DNA of 64,000 nucleotides from Christiangramia bathymodioli. Its GTDB lineage: Bacteria; Bacteroidota; Bacteroidia; Flavobacteriales; Flavobacteriaceae. Position numbers and translations under genes: made by a program. The notes under the pieces were generated by a model that was not told where the DNA came from, did not search any database, and worked only from the letters and a program-made list of their open reading frames with translations. Below, in pieces: positions 34,933 to 43,704 of the stretch. Location of the stretch: contig SRSL01000001.1 of NCBI GenBank assembly GCA_009735695.1, forward strand, positions 310,048 to 374,047, given 5' to 3'. The stretch's first letter is position 1. Each line of letters starts with the position of its first letter.

Positions 34933-35224
34933 TGTTTTATCAGTAAAAAAATCAGGCTAAATAAACTATAATTTCAATCTCTTGATTTTATTTATGAGGA
35001 AATTAACTTACCTGAATTTTTATTGAACCGTAGTAATTTATCATTCATCCCGCTCCTCCATTTTTTGAACTAATGCAACGCATTGTTTTCAAGTATATCC
35101 TGTTTTTGTTGTTTTTTGGACCTTCCACACATTCCTGCGAAGAATGATATTCGTCATTTTTAAACAGCAGCATCGGTAGTACTTTTACTGGCGAGATGAA
35201 AGTTTAACTTAAAACTTCTGCATC

Positions 35225-36076
35225 ATGAAAAATATTCTTATAGCCACCGACTTTTCCAAAGAGTCCTATTGCGCTCTATATTATACAGCCGAATTATTCA
35301 GGGAAGGCGATACCCGGTTCCTGATCGCTAATTTTTATGGAGAGGCTATTCATAAATCTATCTATTCGCTGGTGAATGAAGAAGAATTCGTCAGGGAAAC
35401 GAAAATATCGCATTCTGCACAGGAAAACTGTACAAAGGTCATGCACCAGGTGATCAGGGATACCGGACTACCCAAAGAACGTTTTGAAGTGATGTATTCC
35501 GAAGAAAAACTGGAAAGCGGAATCAAAGAGCTTGTAAAGCAACATAAAATAGACCTTCTTGTTATGGCAACCAGCAAGCATGAAGGCAGCCTGAGCCAGC
35601 TTCAGGATACACATACCACAAAGATCATTAATAAAGGGCTTCCCTGCCCGATACTGATCGTGCCCCGTGAAATGGATTATAAGGTTCCAAAGAAAATCGC
35701 TTTTGCCAGCGACCTAAAAAGGCCAATTCCCGAAACTAGCATAAAGCTTTTCGTAGCACTTGCAGAGCATTTTAAATCTCAGGTCCACGTGGTCTATGAC
35801 GGAGAAGAAGAAGGCCTTAGTAAAAAACAGTGGGCGAACTTCACTAATTTGAAGAAGCTTTTTCCTGAAGACAGCGTGAAACTAGTTACTACTTTCACCC
35901 ACATCGAGATCTCAAGAACCATTGCTGAATATGTGAAAAACAACAAAATTGATCTTTTAGGAATGATCTATTATAAACATTCGATAGCCGGAAATATATT
36001 CAGAGAACCAGTCGTGGAAAATATTGACAGGCATTTAAGCTTTCCATTTTTAATACTTCCTGAAATTTTGGAATAG
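35225..36076 (+). CDS. Universal stress protein, two-domain type
   Basis: 283 residues, i.e. two UspA domains. Domain 1: MKNILIATDFSKESYCALYY, then LVMATSKHEGSLSQ and PCPILIVPREM. Domain 2 (about 155-283): KKIAFASDLKRPIPETSI, then GMIYYKHSIAGNIF and FPFLILPEIL. The first domain keeps an ATP-binding-like G-rich end only in weak form. Function is generic stress endurance; no redox or metabolic partner is adjacent. The 292 bases upstream hold no other gene that I can see. Confidence 0.88.
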   Translation: MKNILIATDFSKESYCALYYTAELFREGDTRFLIANFYGEAIHKSIYSLVNEEEFVRETKISHSAQENCTKVMHQVIRDTGLPKERFEVMYSEEKLESGIKELVKQHKIDLLVMATSKHEGSLSQLQDTHTTKIINKGLPCPILIVPREMDYKVPKKIAFASDLKRPIPETSIKLFVALAEHFKSQVHVVYDGEEEGLSKKQWANFTNLKKLFPEDSVKLVTTFTHIEISRTIAEYVKNNKIDLLGMIYYKHSIAGNIFREPVVENIDRHLSFPFLILPEILE

Positions 36077-36246
36077 GAATTGTAATTATAAACTGCCGAT
36101 TTGAACTGCTGAATCGCATAATTTCAATTTTGCGATAAAGGGATAGCTTTTAATTAAGTTTTTCGGAACTTATGTTCAGAAGAGCACTAATTACATGAAT
36201 TAAAGAATTTTGTAATTTGAACCTCGTCTAAAAGAAGCCTTAGCAA

Positions 36247-36672
36247 ATGAATAAAAAACTTTTACCTCCAATATTGACAAGCTTTATATTATTGTTCTCC
36301 ATATCTGCCAATTCTCAGCAATTCGAGATCGAAATAAGCAATATAAAAACTGGAAAAGGCGAGGTGAAAGTCGCAATTTTCGATAATGAAAATGACTGGC
36401 TGGAAAAGCCGGTTCAATCACTTAGTATCATATCTTATGCGGAGACAAAAAAGATTTCTTTTGATCTTCCCTATGGAACTTATGCAATTTCGGTTTACCA
36501 GGACCTGAATGGGAATGATGAATTAGACACCAATTTTTTAGGTATTCCCAAGGAACCAATCGCCTTTGGAAATAATTACAAACCACTTGGAAAACCCAGC
36601 TTCAATTCGGCGGCTATCGAGTTCAAATCTGGGTATGAAATTCCTCAACTCAAATTATATACAATTCTGTAG
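36247..36672 (+). CDS. DUF2141 family secreted protein
   Basis: 141 residues: signal peptide (1-23, SISANSQQ) and a beta-sandwich typical of DUF2141, with GKGEVKVAIFDNENDWLEKP, YGTYAISVYQDLNGNDELDT and the proline-containing GIPKEPIAFGNN. The DLNGNDELD stretch looks like a calcium- or metal-binding loop, a hallmark of the family. It acts in the periplasm or outside the cell; the role is not known. Confidence 0.85.
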   Translation: MNKKLLPPILTSFILLFSISANSQQFEIEISNIKTGKGEVKVAIFDNENDWLEKPVQSLSIISYAETKKISFDLPYGTYAISVYQDLNGNDELDTNFLGIPKEPIAFGNNYKPLGKPSFNSAAIEFKSGYEIPQLKLYTIL

Positions 36673-36741
36673 TTTTCTACAATTTTGATTGGCGATAGCC
36701 TGGGCTTATATAAAGGCTCTTCAATTATCGAAATAGTTATA

Positions 36742-36837
36742 CTAAATTGAATATTTTCTTCTCATAGCAAGTTCCTGTAAATAAGCATTCATATATTCCT
36801 CTGGAAATTTCTTATCGTGAGGCGGTCTAAAACCAAT
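36742..36837 (-). pseudogene. Possible 3' remnant of a gene (minus strand)
   Basis: The space ahead of the peptidase gene contains a minus-strand frame with no start but protein-like content: IGFRPPHDKKFPEEYMNAYL, then QELAMRRKYSI and a TAG at 36742-36744. Codon use is like that of the neighbours, while the same bases on the plus strand make no sense. I do not recognise the family. It may be the tail of a gene replaced at this locus, or chance. Confidence 0.3.
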
Positions 36838-36840
36838 TAA

Positions 36841-38786
36841 ATGAAAACATCTTTCTTACTTGTATTCACATCTTTGGTGATACTTGGAATAAGTTCAGTC
36901 CCAGCTCAGAATCCAAGAGAGGTTTTCCAAACCATGATACCCCCATTGCCAGAGCATATTTTACCCGAAGAACCAAAGGGTAGGATTCTGGGTCCCGGCC
37001 TTTTTAACCATTCTTTACCCATTAGGGAAGCCTATCATTCAGGTTCTAATACCTACGCAGGTCATTCTGCGAAAGGTGAGTTATATATTCGAAAAGAGCG
37101 AGAAGATGATCTAACTATCATATCTGAGCCAAAGGCCGGGTGGCGCTGGGATATAGCCGATGCCTTATGGTCTCCTACAGGTAAGTATCTACTGGTTAAA
37201 CAGATTAGGGATACGGGAGTGCCACGTATCGAACTCACTAAAACCGATACGATATTGCATTGGCCCTACACCCGGGCCGGTGAATCGCTTCCTGAAATTC
37301 AGTATTACATCGTAACCCCTGAGACGGGCAGGATCACAGCTGTAGATCACAACCGGCAAATGCCTTATGTGCATCCTTTATCCTGGAATGATACTACTGA
37401 AGAAGTACGCATCGTTCAAGCCGACCGGTTGATGAAAAACCTGGAATTGCTTCGGGTGGATTCCAGAACCGGTAAGTCTCAAATATGGTTTAAAGATCAT
37501 TCCGAAGAATTCCTAATTGGTTTGGATTTGCTTCAGGGTTATACTGGCAGGCTCCGAGAAGCAAATTTCTTTTATTTTCTGAATGACATGGATCAATTCA
37601 TTTACAAGAGTGAGCGGTCAGGCTATTACCAGTTATATCTTTACAACAAAAATGGCGAACTTCTTAGACCGCTGACTAGTTATGAAAACAACGGACTGGT
37701 AGACCATTTGAAGCAGGTTGATACCGGAACAGGCTGGGTTTATTTCACTTCTCATGATGATCCTCAGCATCCCTATTCAGAACAATTGTACAGGTCATCG
37801 CTAACGGAAAATTATGTTCAAAAAATAGCACATGGACCTTACTTTATGGATATCTTTTTTTCAGAAAATAAAGACAGCATTTGGGTCTGGCGCCACAATC
37901 TGGAAAAGTTTTCCAGGCTCGAGATATATTCGCCGGATGGAGAAAAATTAAACACTACCTGGGAAGTTGATATGTCAATTTTGGATAGGCTGGGGTTTGC
38001 ACCGGAATTTGAACAACTTACCGCTTCTGATGGCGAGACACTTATCGAGGCCATGATCCTGAAACCAAAAAATTTCGACCAGGAAAAAAATATCCTGTAA
38101 TCGAATGGATCTATGGACCAGCCAACACTTCTGTAATCCAGAGAAGTGTACTATCACCTGCTAACATTCAATTACAGAATCTAGCCAATCAGGGCTTTAT
38201 CTTTTTGATGATAGATGGCCGTGGCACTCCCGGCAGGGGAGCAGGATTCAGGAACTTCAGTTATGCTAACTTCGGCCAGGTTGAATTACAGGATCATATT
38301 TCGGCCATTCAGCAACTGGCTGCCAAACATTCATTCATAGATTCAGATCGCATTGGAGTATCGGGGCATAGCTGGGGCGGACATTTTGCCTTGCGAGCCG
38401 TATTGGAACACCCAGAAATCTACAAAGCGGCTCACCTAAGCGCCGCAGCAATAGATCCCGTGAGCTTCCGGGTTGCAATAGAGGCCTATATGGGTTGTCT
38501 TCCTACAGATTGTCCCGAAGCTTATAGAAAAGCAGCCCTTACCCCTCACCTAGATAAGCTGAAAGCTCCTATCCTGATCCACCATGGAACTGCAGATGAC
38601 GATGTACCAATAGAAGATTCATATGAACTGGTGGAAGCCCTGCAAAACCTGAATTACAGGGATTTCGAATTTATAGAATTCGAGGCGATGGACCATATTA
38701 TCATGAGGAATCCAAAATGGGAGCAGGATTTGATTCACTTTTTTAAAAAGGAGCTCGGTGAACCAAAAGCTGTGGCAGAAAACTAA
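36841..38786 (+). pseudogene. Dipeptidyl-peptidase IV-type S9 serine peptidase gene, split by a frameshift
   Basis: One gene of about 648 codons read in two frames. Frame A (36841-38100) encodes a signal peptide (1-22, SVPAQ) and a DPP IV-type beta-propeller, ending prematurely at FDQEKNIL. Frame B (in frame from 38091, with an internal ATG at 38205) encodes the alpha/beta hydrolase part: RGTPGRGAGFRNFSYANFG, the nucleophile in GVSGHSWGGHF, aspartate in HHGTADDDVP and histidine in FEAMDHI. The shift is in a run of seven A (38084-38090); an eighth A would give DQEKKYPVIEWIYGP in one frame. The catalytic triad is intact. It may be a true mutation, a sequencing error or corrected by slippage on the A-run. 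Confidence 0.85.
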
Positions 38787-38877
38787 TTATTTCAGCTTAA
38801 AATTATTACCCTTACTTATTGAAATTTAAGCTTTTAGATTTTTATCCTATCTTCAATAAAAATAAAATCTCCACTAC

Positions 38878-39831
38878 ATGAAAATTCGATCAGCCAAACT
38901 GTTACCTATTATTTTAATTTTCACCTGTTCCATTCCAACTATTGCTCAGCAGGAAAAAAGTCTTGCAGAGAAGCTGGGATACGCTCGCGAAGCTAAACTG
39001 CTCATCATACACGCCGATGATGCAGGAGTGAGTCATTCAGAAAATGTTGCTACCGTGAAAGGTATGGAAGAGGGCATCGTGAATTCAGCCAGTATTATGG
39101 TTCCCTGCCCGTGGTTTCCCGAGATCGCAGCTTATGCCAGGGAGTATTCCGAAGAAAAGGATTTCGGTCTTCACCTTACCATCACCAGCGAATGGCGGGA
39201 TTATAAATGGGGTCCCAGCAGTTCTAAAAATGAGGTGCCCAGCTTAATTAATCCACACGGGTATTTCTATCACCTGGTAGATAGCGTGGTAGTGCATTCC
39301 AATGCAGTTGATGTAGAAAAGGAGATAGATGCTCAAATTAAAAAAGCTCAGGATTTTGGTATCGACGTTACCCATCTTGATGCACATATGGGTGCAGTAA
39401 TGAGTACCCCCGATTTCCTGGAGGAATACATAAAAAAAGGAAGGGAATATAAGGTGCCTGTTCTTCTAAGCCGGGAAATCCCTGCTTTAGACGAACTGGA
39501 AACCAGAATGGAACTTACCAATCGGGATATTATAACCGATCACGTTTACCAGGCCACCCCAGAGATCTACAGCGACCTGGGAATGGAAAAATATTATGAG
39601 AAGGTCCTGAACGAATTGCAGCCCGGACTTTCGGTTATCCTTATTCACCTGGCCATGGATAACGAGGAAATGCAAGCGGTTACGATAGACCATCCTGATT
39701 GGGGAAGCAAATGGCGGCAGGATGACCTGGATTTTTTCACCAGTGAGAAAGCCCGGCAACTTATCGAGGATAACAATATCAAATTAATTACCTGGAGAGA
39801 ATTAAGAGATAAAATTGTTAGGGCAGACTAA
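38878..39831 (+). CDS. Secreted YdjC/ChbG-type carbohydrate deacetylase
   Basis: 317 residues: signal peptide (1-23, SIPTIAQQ), then the YdjC fold. Metal-site residues are visible in LLIIHADDAGVSHSEN (Asp pair), FGLHLTITSEW and VTHLDAHMGAVM (HxxxxH), with the C-terminal part ending in SVILIHLAMDNEEM. ChbG/HpnK family enzymes remove acetyl groups from sugars such as chito-oligosaccharides; the substrate here is unknown. It is separate from the peptidase gene by about 90 bases containing an imperfect inverted repeat (AGCTTAAA/TTTAAGCT), a possible terminator. Confidence 0.85.
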   Translation: MKIRSAKLLPIILIFTCSIPTIAQQEKSLAEKLGYAREAKLLIIHADDAGVSHSENVATVKGMEEGIVNSASIMVPCPWFPEIAAYAREYSEEKDFGLHLTITSEWRDYKWGPSSSKNEVPSLINPHGYFYHLVDSVVVHSNAVDVEKEIDAQIKKAQDFGIDVTHLDAHMGAVMSTPDFLEEYIKKGREYKVPVLLSREIPALDELETRMELTNRDIITDHVYQATPEIYSDLGMEKYYEKVLNELQPGLSVILIHLAMDNEEMQAVTIDHPDWGSKWRQDDLDFFTSEKARQLIEDNNIKLITWRELRDKIVRAD

Positions 39832-40251
39832 GAAATTGTCTTTTTTTTCTTCAATAGCCATTATTCACAGGCTTGGAATTGAATTTTTGACATTGATAAG
39901 GTGACTAAGCCATACCACCGGTTTCTTCTTCTTTGAAAGATTATTAGAACCTGGCCTTTTAAGGATGAGTTTTTATTTTTCTAACTTCTGAATAATGTTA
40001 TATCTTATATAAGGCTAAAAATGAATTAATTACAACAATCGCTTTAGCATTAATTCGAAACTTTGTGAAGCGGATAAAGTGAACCCCAGTCTTTAAAAAA
40101 AGCTTTTAAAAGATCAGAAAACGGAAGAGAAGTAGTTGGAAGCATGTTTCAGATATTCTGAAAAGGAATTTGAAAAATCCCACAGCCAATATTGGGAATT
40201 AGACCAAAGTAAAAATATGCCTAAAATTCAATTTTTAAAAACTTACAAAGC
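39832..40251. other. Intergenic region of 420 bases
   Basis: No frame on either strand looks like a protein. The sequence is AT-rich, with no recognisable hairpin, repeat or promoter box. It may contain the regulatory region of the membrane protein gene at 40252. Confidence 0.5.
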
Positions 40252-41412
40252 ATGAACTCTTTTGGTCCCACTGGCATTTTTCTCTCAGAAAGGAAACATC
40301 TGTTCTATTGGATATTTTTCATCTTGATACTTTTGAGTCAGGTGTCATGTGCTCAAAGAAAAAATAAGTCGGTGGGTCCGGGAGGTGGTGTCATTGAATT
40401 ATCTCAACAGGAGTTGCGAACAACCATGAACGACTTTTTCTATCGCTTTGAGCGTTCTATAACCGAATCGGCTGATAGTATCATGAGGGTATCTTTGGAT
40501 CCAAACGTGGATAAGGAAGCTCTCAAGTGGAAAATGAATGCTATACCTGTAGCAAACAATTCCATATACAATAGTGAGGCTTTCCTGGGCTATATAGATA
40601 TGGCTGTCTTTACTTACCAGATGAAATTGTATTTTGAAAAAGGGGCTGGGAAAGATCTTTTCGGGGAGAACCAGGATATTGCCATCGAAACCGTAGATTC
40701 CCTCTGGGAAGATCTGCTGGAGATAGGTCGAAATCTGGTTCCCGACAATGATATTTCTGAAGGAACCAGGTTAGTCACTGAATTTGCAGAACAACATCCT
40801 TTAACCAGCCCGTATTTCGTAAGACAATCTACCGTCCCGCTGATGACGAAAATTCAAACCGCTGAGAAAGTCACTTTTAAAGGACTAGCTCAAGACATGT
40901 CTCAAAGTCTGGATCAGATGCGGGCTCAACTGGGATCTTATATGGAGATCCTTCCGAAACAGGTTCGTTGGGAATCGGAGTACCTGATAAATACCAGCCT
41001 TGCCAATCCTGAATTAACCAGCCGGTTCGATTCTATTGCTAATTTACTGGAGAGATCAGTAGTATTTCTGGAATCGAGCCCTAATCTAATTGACACGCAG
41101 CGAATAGCCGCATTTAAGGATATCAGCAATGAGCGCATAGCCGTATTATATGCCCTGCGCCAGGAGCGGGAGATCATTTTGAATGAAATAAGAAAGGAAA
41201 GGGAGATCGTCCTTGCTGAGTTGTCTGATGAAATCAGCATGCAGCGAGAGGCGAGTTTCCAGGACCTGAACGCAATGACCAATCAGAGTATTGAAAATAC
41301 TTTTAACAGGATGGAGAATATCATAGATAAACTCTTTTGGAGAACCGTATTGATGTTTTCAGGTTTGGTGATTCTAATAATAGTCGGCTTGATCGTTTAT
41401 AAAAAGATTTGA
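40252..41412 (+). CDS. Hypothetical membrane-anchored coiled-coil protein
   Basis: 386 residues. An N-terminal hydrophobic segment (about 18-34, WIFFILILLSQVSCAQ) may be a signal peptide or lipoprotein signal. About 220 mostly helical residues follow, then a long coiled coil (RQEREIILNEIRKEREIVLA, about 300-345). One membrane helix lies at the very end (TVLMFSGLVILIIVGLIVY) with a KKI tail. Annotators sometimes call similar proteins chemotaxis-like, but I see no methyl-accepting signature. The topology (periplasmic helical domain, C-terminal anchor) suggests an envelope sensor or scaffold. Function unknown. Confidence 0.75.
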   Translation: MNSFGPTGIFLSERKHLFYWIFFILILLSQVSCAQRKNKSVGPGGGVIELSQQELRTTMNDFFYRFERSITESADSIMRVSLDPNVDKEALKWKMNAIPVANNSIYNSEAFLGYIDMAVFTYQMKLYFEKGAGKDLFGENQDIAIETVDSLWEDLLEIGRNLVPDNDISEGTRLVTEFAEQHPLTSPYFVRQSTVPLMTKIQTAEKVTFKGLAQDMSQSLDQMRAQLGSYMEILPKQVRWESEYLINTSLANPELTSRFDSIANLLERSVVFLESSPNLIDTQRIAAFKDISNERIAVLYALRQEREIILNEIRKEREIVLAELSDEISMQREASFQDLNAMTNQSIENTFNRMENIIDKLFWRTVLMFSGLVILIIVGLIVYKKI

Positions 41413-41621
41413 TAAGAGGCGTTTAAAAGTGAAGTAACATTTAGGAACAATATTTACTACTCACTAGTAATAGTCCAGCGCAATTGGAGAGGTTCAATTG
41501 GTTAAAGGTAAATTCTGAAACCATCTTTCGCTTCATTATCAAAAATTTATAAATCATTTATGATCCTGGATATTCTATTAAAAAACCTCTGTTGTATTTT
41601 AAGGTAAATCAAAAAAAGAAG

Positions 41622-42305
41622 ATGAAAAATATTCTAATGATCGTAACTTCTCATAAGAGATTAGAGAATACAGAGAATTCAACTGGTTTATGGATAGGAG
41701 AATTTACAGATCCTTACTATGAATTTAAGAAGGCTGGATTTACTATTGATGTGGCGAGTCCAAAGGGAGGGAAACCGCCAATTGATCCCATGAGCGAACT
41801 CACAGAAAATATTACCAGCTCGAACCGCAAGTTTCAGAAAGACGAGCATGCGCAGCAAGCGCTATATAATTCATTAAAACTTGAGGATGTTTCCACCATT
41901 GATTATGATGCTGTTTTCTTTCCCGGAGGACACGGCCCCATGTTCGACCTGGCAAAGAATGAAACCAGTGGCAGACTGATCCTCGATTTTTTAAAACAGA
42001 ACAAACCTGTAGCAGCAGTTTGCCATGGTCCTGCAGCACTTATTAAAGCTGCGGAAATCGATCCTTCTATCCTAAAAGGTAAGAGAGTAACAGGTTTTTC
42101 CAATACTGAAGAAAAGCTCTCCCTGAAAATTGATAATATTCCCTACACCCTTGAAAACAAGCTCAAGGAACTGGGAGGAGATTATCATTCGGCATCCGCA
42201 CCTTTTTTATCTCATGTGGAAGTTGACGGCTTGCTCATTACCGGGCAAAACCCATTATCGGCAGGTCCTACTGCCAAAGCATTGATAGAGGCGTTGAAAG
42301 TATAA
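41622..42305 (+). CDS. DJ-1/PfpI-type glutamine amidotransferase-like protein (Hsp31/glyoxalase III-like)
   Basis: 227 residues from the ATG at 41622, preceded by an AAAGAAG ribosome-binding stretch; an in-frame TTG ten codons upstream is less likely. DJ-1 fold: ILMIVTSHKRLENTENSTGL (with the Glu-containing N-terminal segment), DYDAVFFPGGHGPMFDL, and the nucleophile elbow AAVCHGPAAL with Cys134 followed by His135. Length and the large Hsp31-like insertion fit the glyoxalase III/chaperone branch, which detoxifies methylglyoxal. A C-terminal SHVEVDGLLITGQNPLSAG matches that branch. Confidence 0.88.
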   Translation: MKNILMIVTSHKRLENTENSTGLWIGEFTDPYYEFKKAGFTIDVASPKGGKPPIDPMSELTENITSSNRKFQKDEHAQQALYNSLKLEDVSTIDYDAVFFPGGHGPMFDLAKNETSGRLILDFLKQNKPVAAVCHGPAALIKAAEIDPSILKGKRVTGFSNTEEKLSLKIDNIPYTLENKLKELGGDYHSASAPFLSHVEVDGLLITGQNPLSAGPTAKALIEALKV

Positions 42306-42451
42306 GTAAAACTCTTCAGAATATAACATTTTAAATATTTGCAATAGATCTTCTAGAACTATTCAATTAAGCAGTCCTCTTAATTTTTAATACATAATAT
42401 CTAAAAAGCCGAATCTTTTATATGCTTCTAAATTATAATTTTTGAAAGGTA

Positions 42452-43111
42452 TTAGTCAGATCTTGCCCAAATATTAACCGACAGATGTTTATGACCACCG
42501 TGGTAAACCTTGGTATATCCAAGCCTTTTTAAAAATTTCCCCACAAAAAAATTATGAAAGCCGTTTGCGACTACGATTAAGGTTCTTTCTTCCTGAGCTA
42601 AAGAATCCAAATAAATTGCATTCTCTTTTAATCTTTTCCAGGCATCTTTCGGAATCTCAACCTTTTTCATCGTTCCTGTTAACCAGGCAATTCTGGATAA
42701 GATCGTATGAAATTTATAAGGAGTTTTAAAAGGAAGCCGAATGTTCTGGCGGTCTAGTTCCCTGAAACGTTTATCTTCTATTAGGGTAAAAATTTCTGGA
42801 AGAAAAAGCCGTTTAGCAGTTTCCCTGGCACGATTAAGATCACTATGATAAACTGAAACATCAGTAATATTTTCAGAACAAACCGGAGAAACGAAGTCAG
42901 GATAAACACTGCTACTTCTATAATTCTCTAACTGCCTTTCAGCTTCCTCAAAAGTTACAAATGATCCTGGAGAAATCTTCGGCTTTGCATGCCTGATAAG
43001 TATAATCTGGTTTGCATTACTGGTTCGCCAAATTTTAAGGCAAGCATTTTTCGATTGATTTTTATAAAATTTTTTGAGTTCTGCTATTTTTCCCATTGGT
43101 AGACCGATCAT
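42452..43111 (-). CDS. Histidine phosphatase family protein
   Basis: 219 residues, or 214 if the second ATG (43096) is used. The catalytic motif is LIRHAKP (about 37-43; RHA instead of the more common RHG). Further residues are SDLNRARETAKRLF, with the second arginine, and VVANGFHNFFVG, with the second histidine. The family covers phosphoglycerate mutase-like and small-molecule phosphatases; substrates cannot be predicted. It is isolated, with loosely organised flanks. Confidence 0.8.
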   Translation of the reverse strand: MIGLPMGKIAELKKFYKNQSKNACLKIWRTSNANQIILIRHAKPKISPGSFVTFEEAERQLENYRSSSVYPDFVSPVCSENITDVSVYHSDLNRARETAKRLFLPEIFTLIEDKRFRELDRQNIRLPFKTPYKFHTILSRIAWLTGTMKKVEIPKDAWKRLKENAIYLDSLAQEERTLIVVANGFHNFFVGKFLKRLGYTKVYHGGHKHLSVNIWARSD

Positions 43112-43270
43112 AGGTCATATTATTTTAACCCACTATAAAGATACTGCGATATTTACTTAAAGGCCTTTAAAGAAATCCCAGACATTCGAACAGCCTGCTG
43201 GACCTAGAATTAGTTCACTAAATAAAATCATACATCTTATGCTAGATGTAACACAAAACCCTAAAACAAA

Positions 43271-43296
43271 AAAGCCTCTGCAATTGCAGAGGCTTT
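43271..43296 (-). terminator. Terminator of the tRNA-Leu transcript
   Basis: The arms AAAGCCTCTGCAA and TTGCAGAGGCTTT form a perfect 26-base palindrome, followed on the minus strand by TTTTGTTTTAG. It lies three bases after the tRNA-Leu 3' end. Confidence 0.85.
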
Positions 43297-43299
43297 AAG

Positions 43300-43385
43300 T
43301 ACTCGGAGCGGGACTTGAACCCGCACGACCGTTGCTGGTCATTGGATTTTAAGTCCAACGTGTCTACCAATTCCACCATCCGAGC
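43300..43385 (-). tRNA. tRNA-Leu (anticodon UAA)
   Basis: 86 bases, fitting a class II tRNA with a long variable arm. On the minus strand it starts GCTCGGATGGTGGAATTGG; the acceptor pairs GCTCGGA with TCCGAGT; the anticodon loop is in GGACTTAAAATCC (TAA), the variable arm in CAGCAACGGTCGTG and the T-arm GGGTTCAAGTCCC. CCA is not encoded. A partial, damaged copy lies about 60 bases upstream on the same strand. Confidence 0.93.
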
Positions 43386-43445
43386 GTAGACTTTTCATTA
43401 AATAATTTCACTCAGAAAACACTTAAAATCCTTCCAAAAAAAAAT

Positions 43446-43490
43446 TCCAACGTGTCTACCTCCCGAAGCATCGGGACCACCATCCGAGCG
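43446..43490 (-). pseudogene. Truncated tRNA-Leu copy with a palindrome replacing the D-loop
   Basis: Two blocks are identical to the intact tRNA-Leu: the acceptor 5' strand (minus strand GCTCGGATGGTGG) and the GGTAGACACGTTGGA stretch. Between them, where the real tRNA has AATT, this copy has the 16-base palindrome TCCCGATGCTTCGGGA. After the anticodon 5' strand the similarity ends in an unrelated T-rich stretch. It cannot fold into a tRNA. Confidence 0.75.
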
Positions 43491-43498
43491 AAAAACAA

Positions 43499-43518
43499 AA
43501 CCCCGACAAACCGGGGTT
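43499..43518 (-). terminator. Probable terminator downstream of tRNA-Gly
   Basis: The arms AACCCCG and CGGGGTT enclose a six-base loop. On the minus strand a TTTTGTTTTT run follows, 17 bases after the tRNA-Gly 3' end. Confidence 0.65.
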
Positions 43519-43534
43519 CATTTTTATATTTTTG

Positions 43535-43607
43535 AGCGAAAAACGGGATTCGAACCCGCGACCTCCACCTTGGCAAGGTGGCGCTCTACCAACTGAGCTA
43601 TTTTCGC
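43535..43607 (-). tRNA. tRNA-Gly (anticodon GCC)
   Basis: 73 bases. On the minus strand the acceptor GCGAAAA pairs with TTTTCGC; D-arm AGCTCAGTTGGTAGAGC; anticodon stem-loop CCACCTTGCCAAGGTGG with GCC; T-arm GCGGGTTCGAATCCCGT. Discriminator U, no encoded CCA. A damaged copy lies 29 bases upstream on the same strand. Confidence 0.93.
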
Positions 43608-43635
43608 ATTATAAATAAGAACATTTCCTTTAACA

Positions 43636-43704
43636 TTCGCGACCTCAATCCGCCTACGGCGGATGGCACTCTACTCCCCGAAACTTCGGGAAGCTATTTT
43701 CGCG
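43636..43704 (-). pseudogene. Damaged tRNA-Gly copy with two palindromes in place of the D-loop and anticodon arm
   Basis: Compared with the intact tRNA-Gly, the 5' end (minus strand GCGAAAATAGC), a GTAGAG(T/C)GCC-like block and GAGGTCGCG are kept. The D-loop region is replaced by TCCCGAAGTTTCGGGGA and the anticodon stem-loop by ATCCGCCGTAGGCGGAT, each a perfect or near-perfect short palindrome. The T-arm and acceptor 3' strand are lost. It cannot be functional. Confidence 0.7.
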
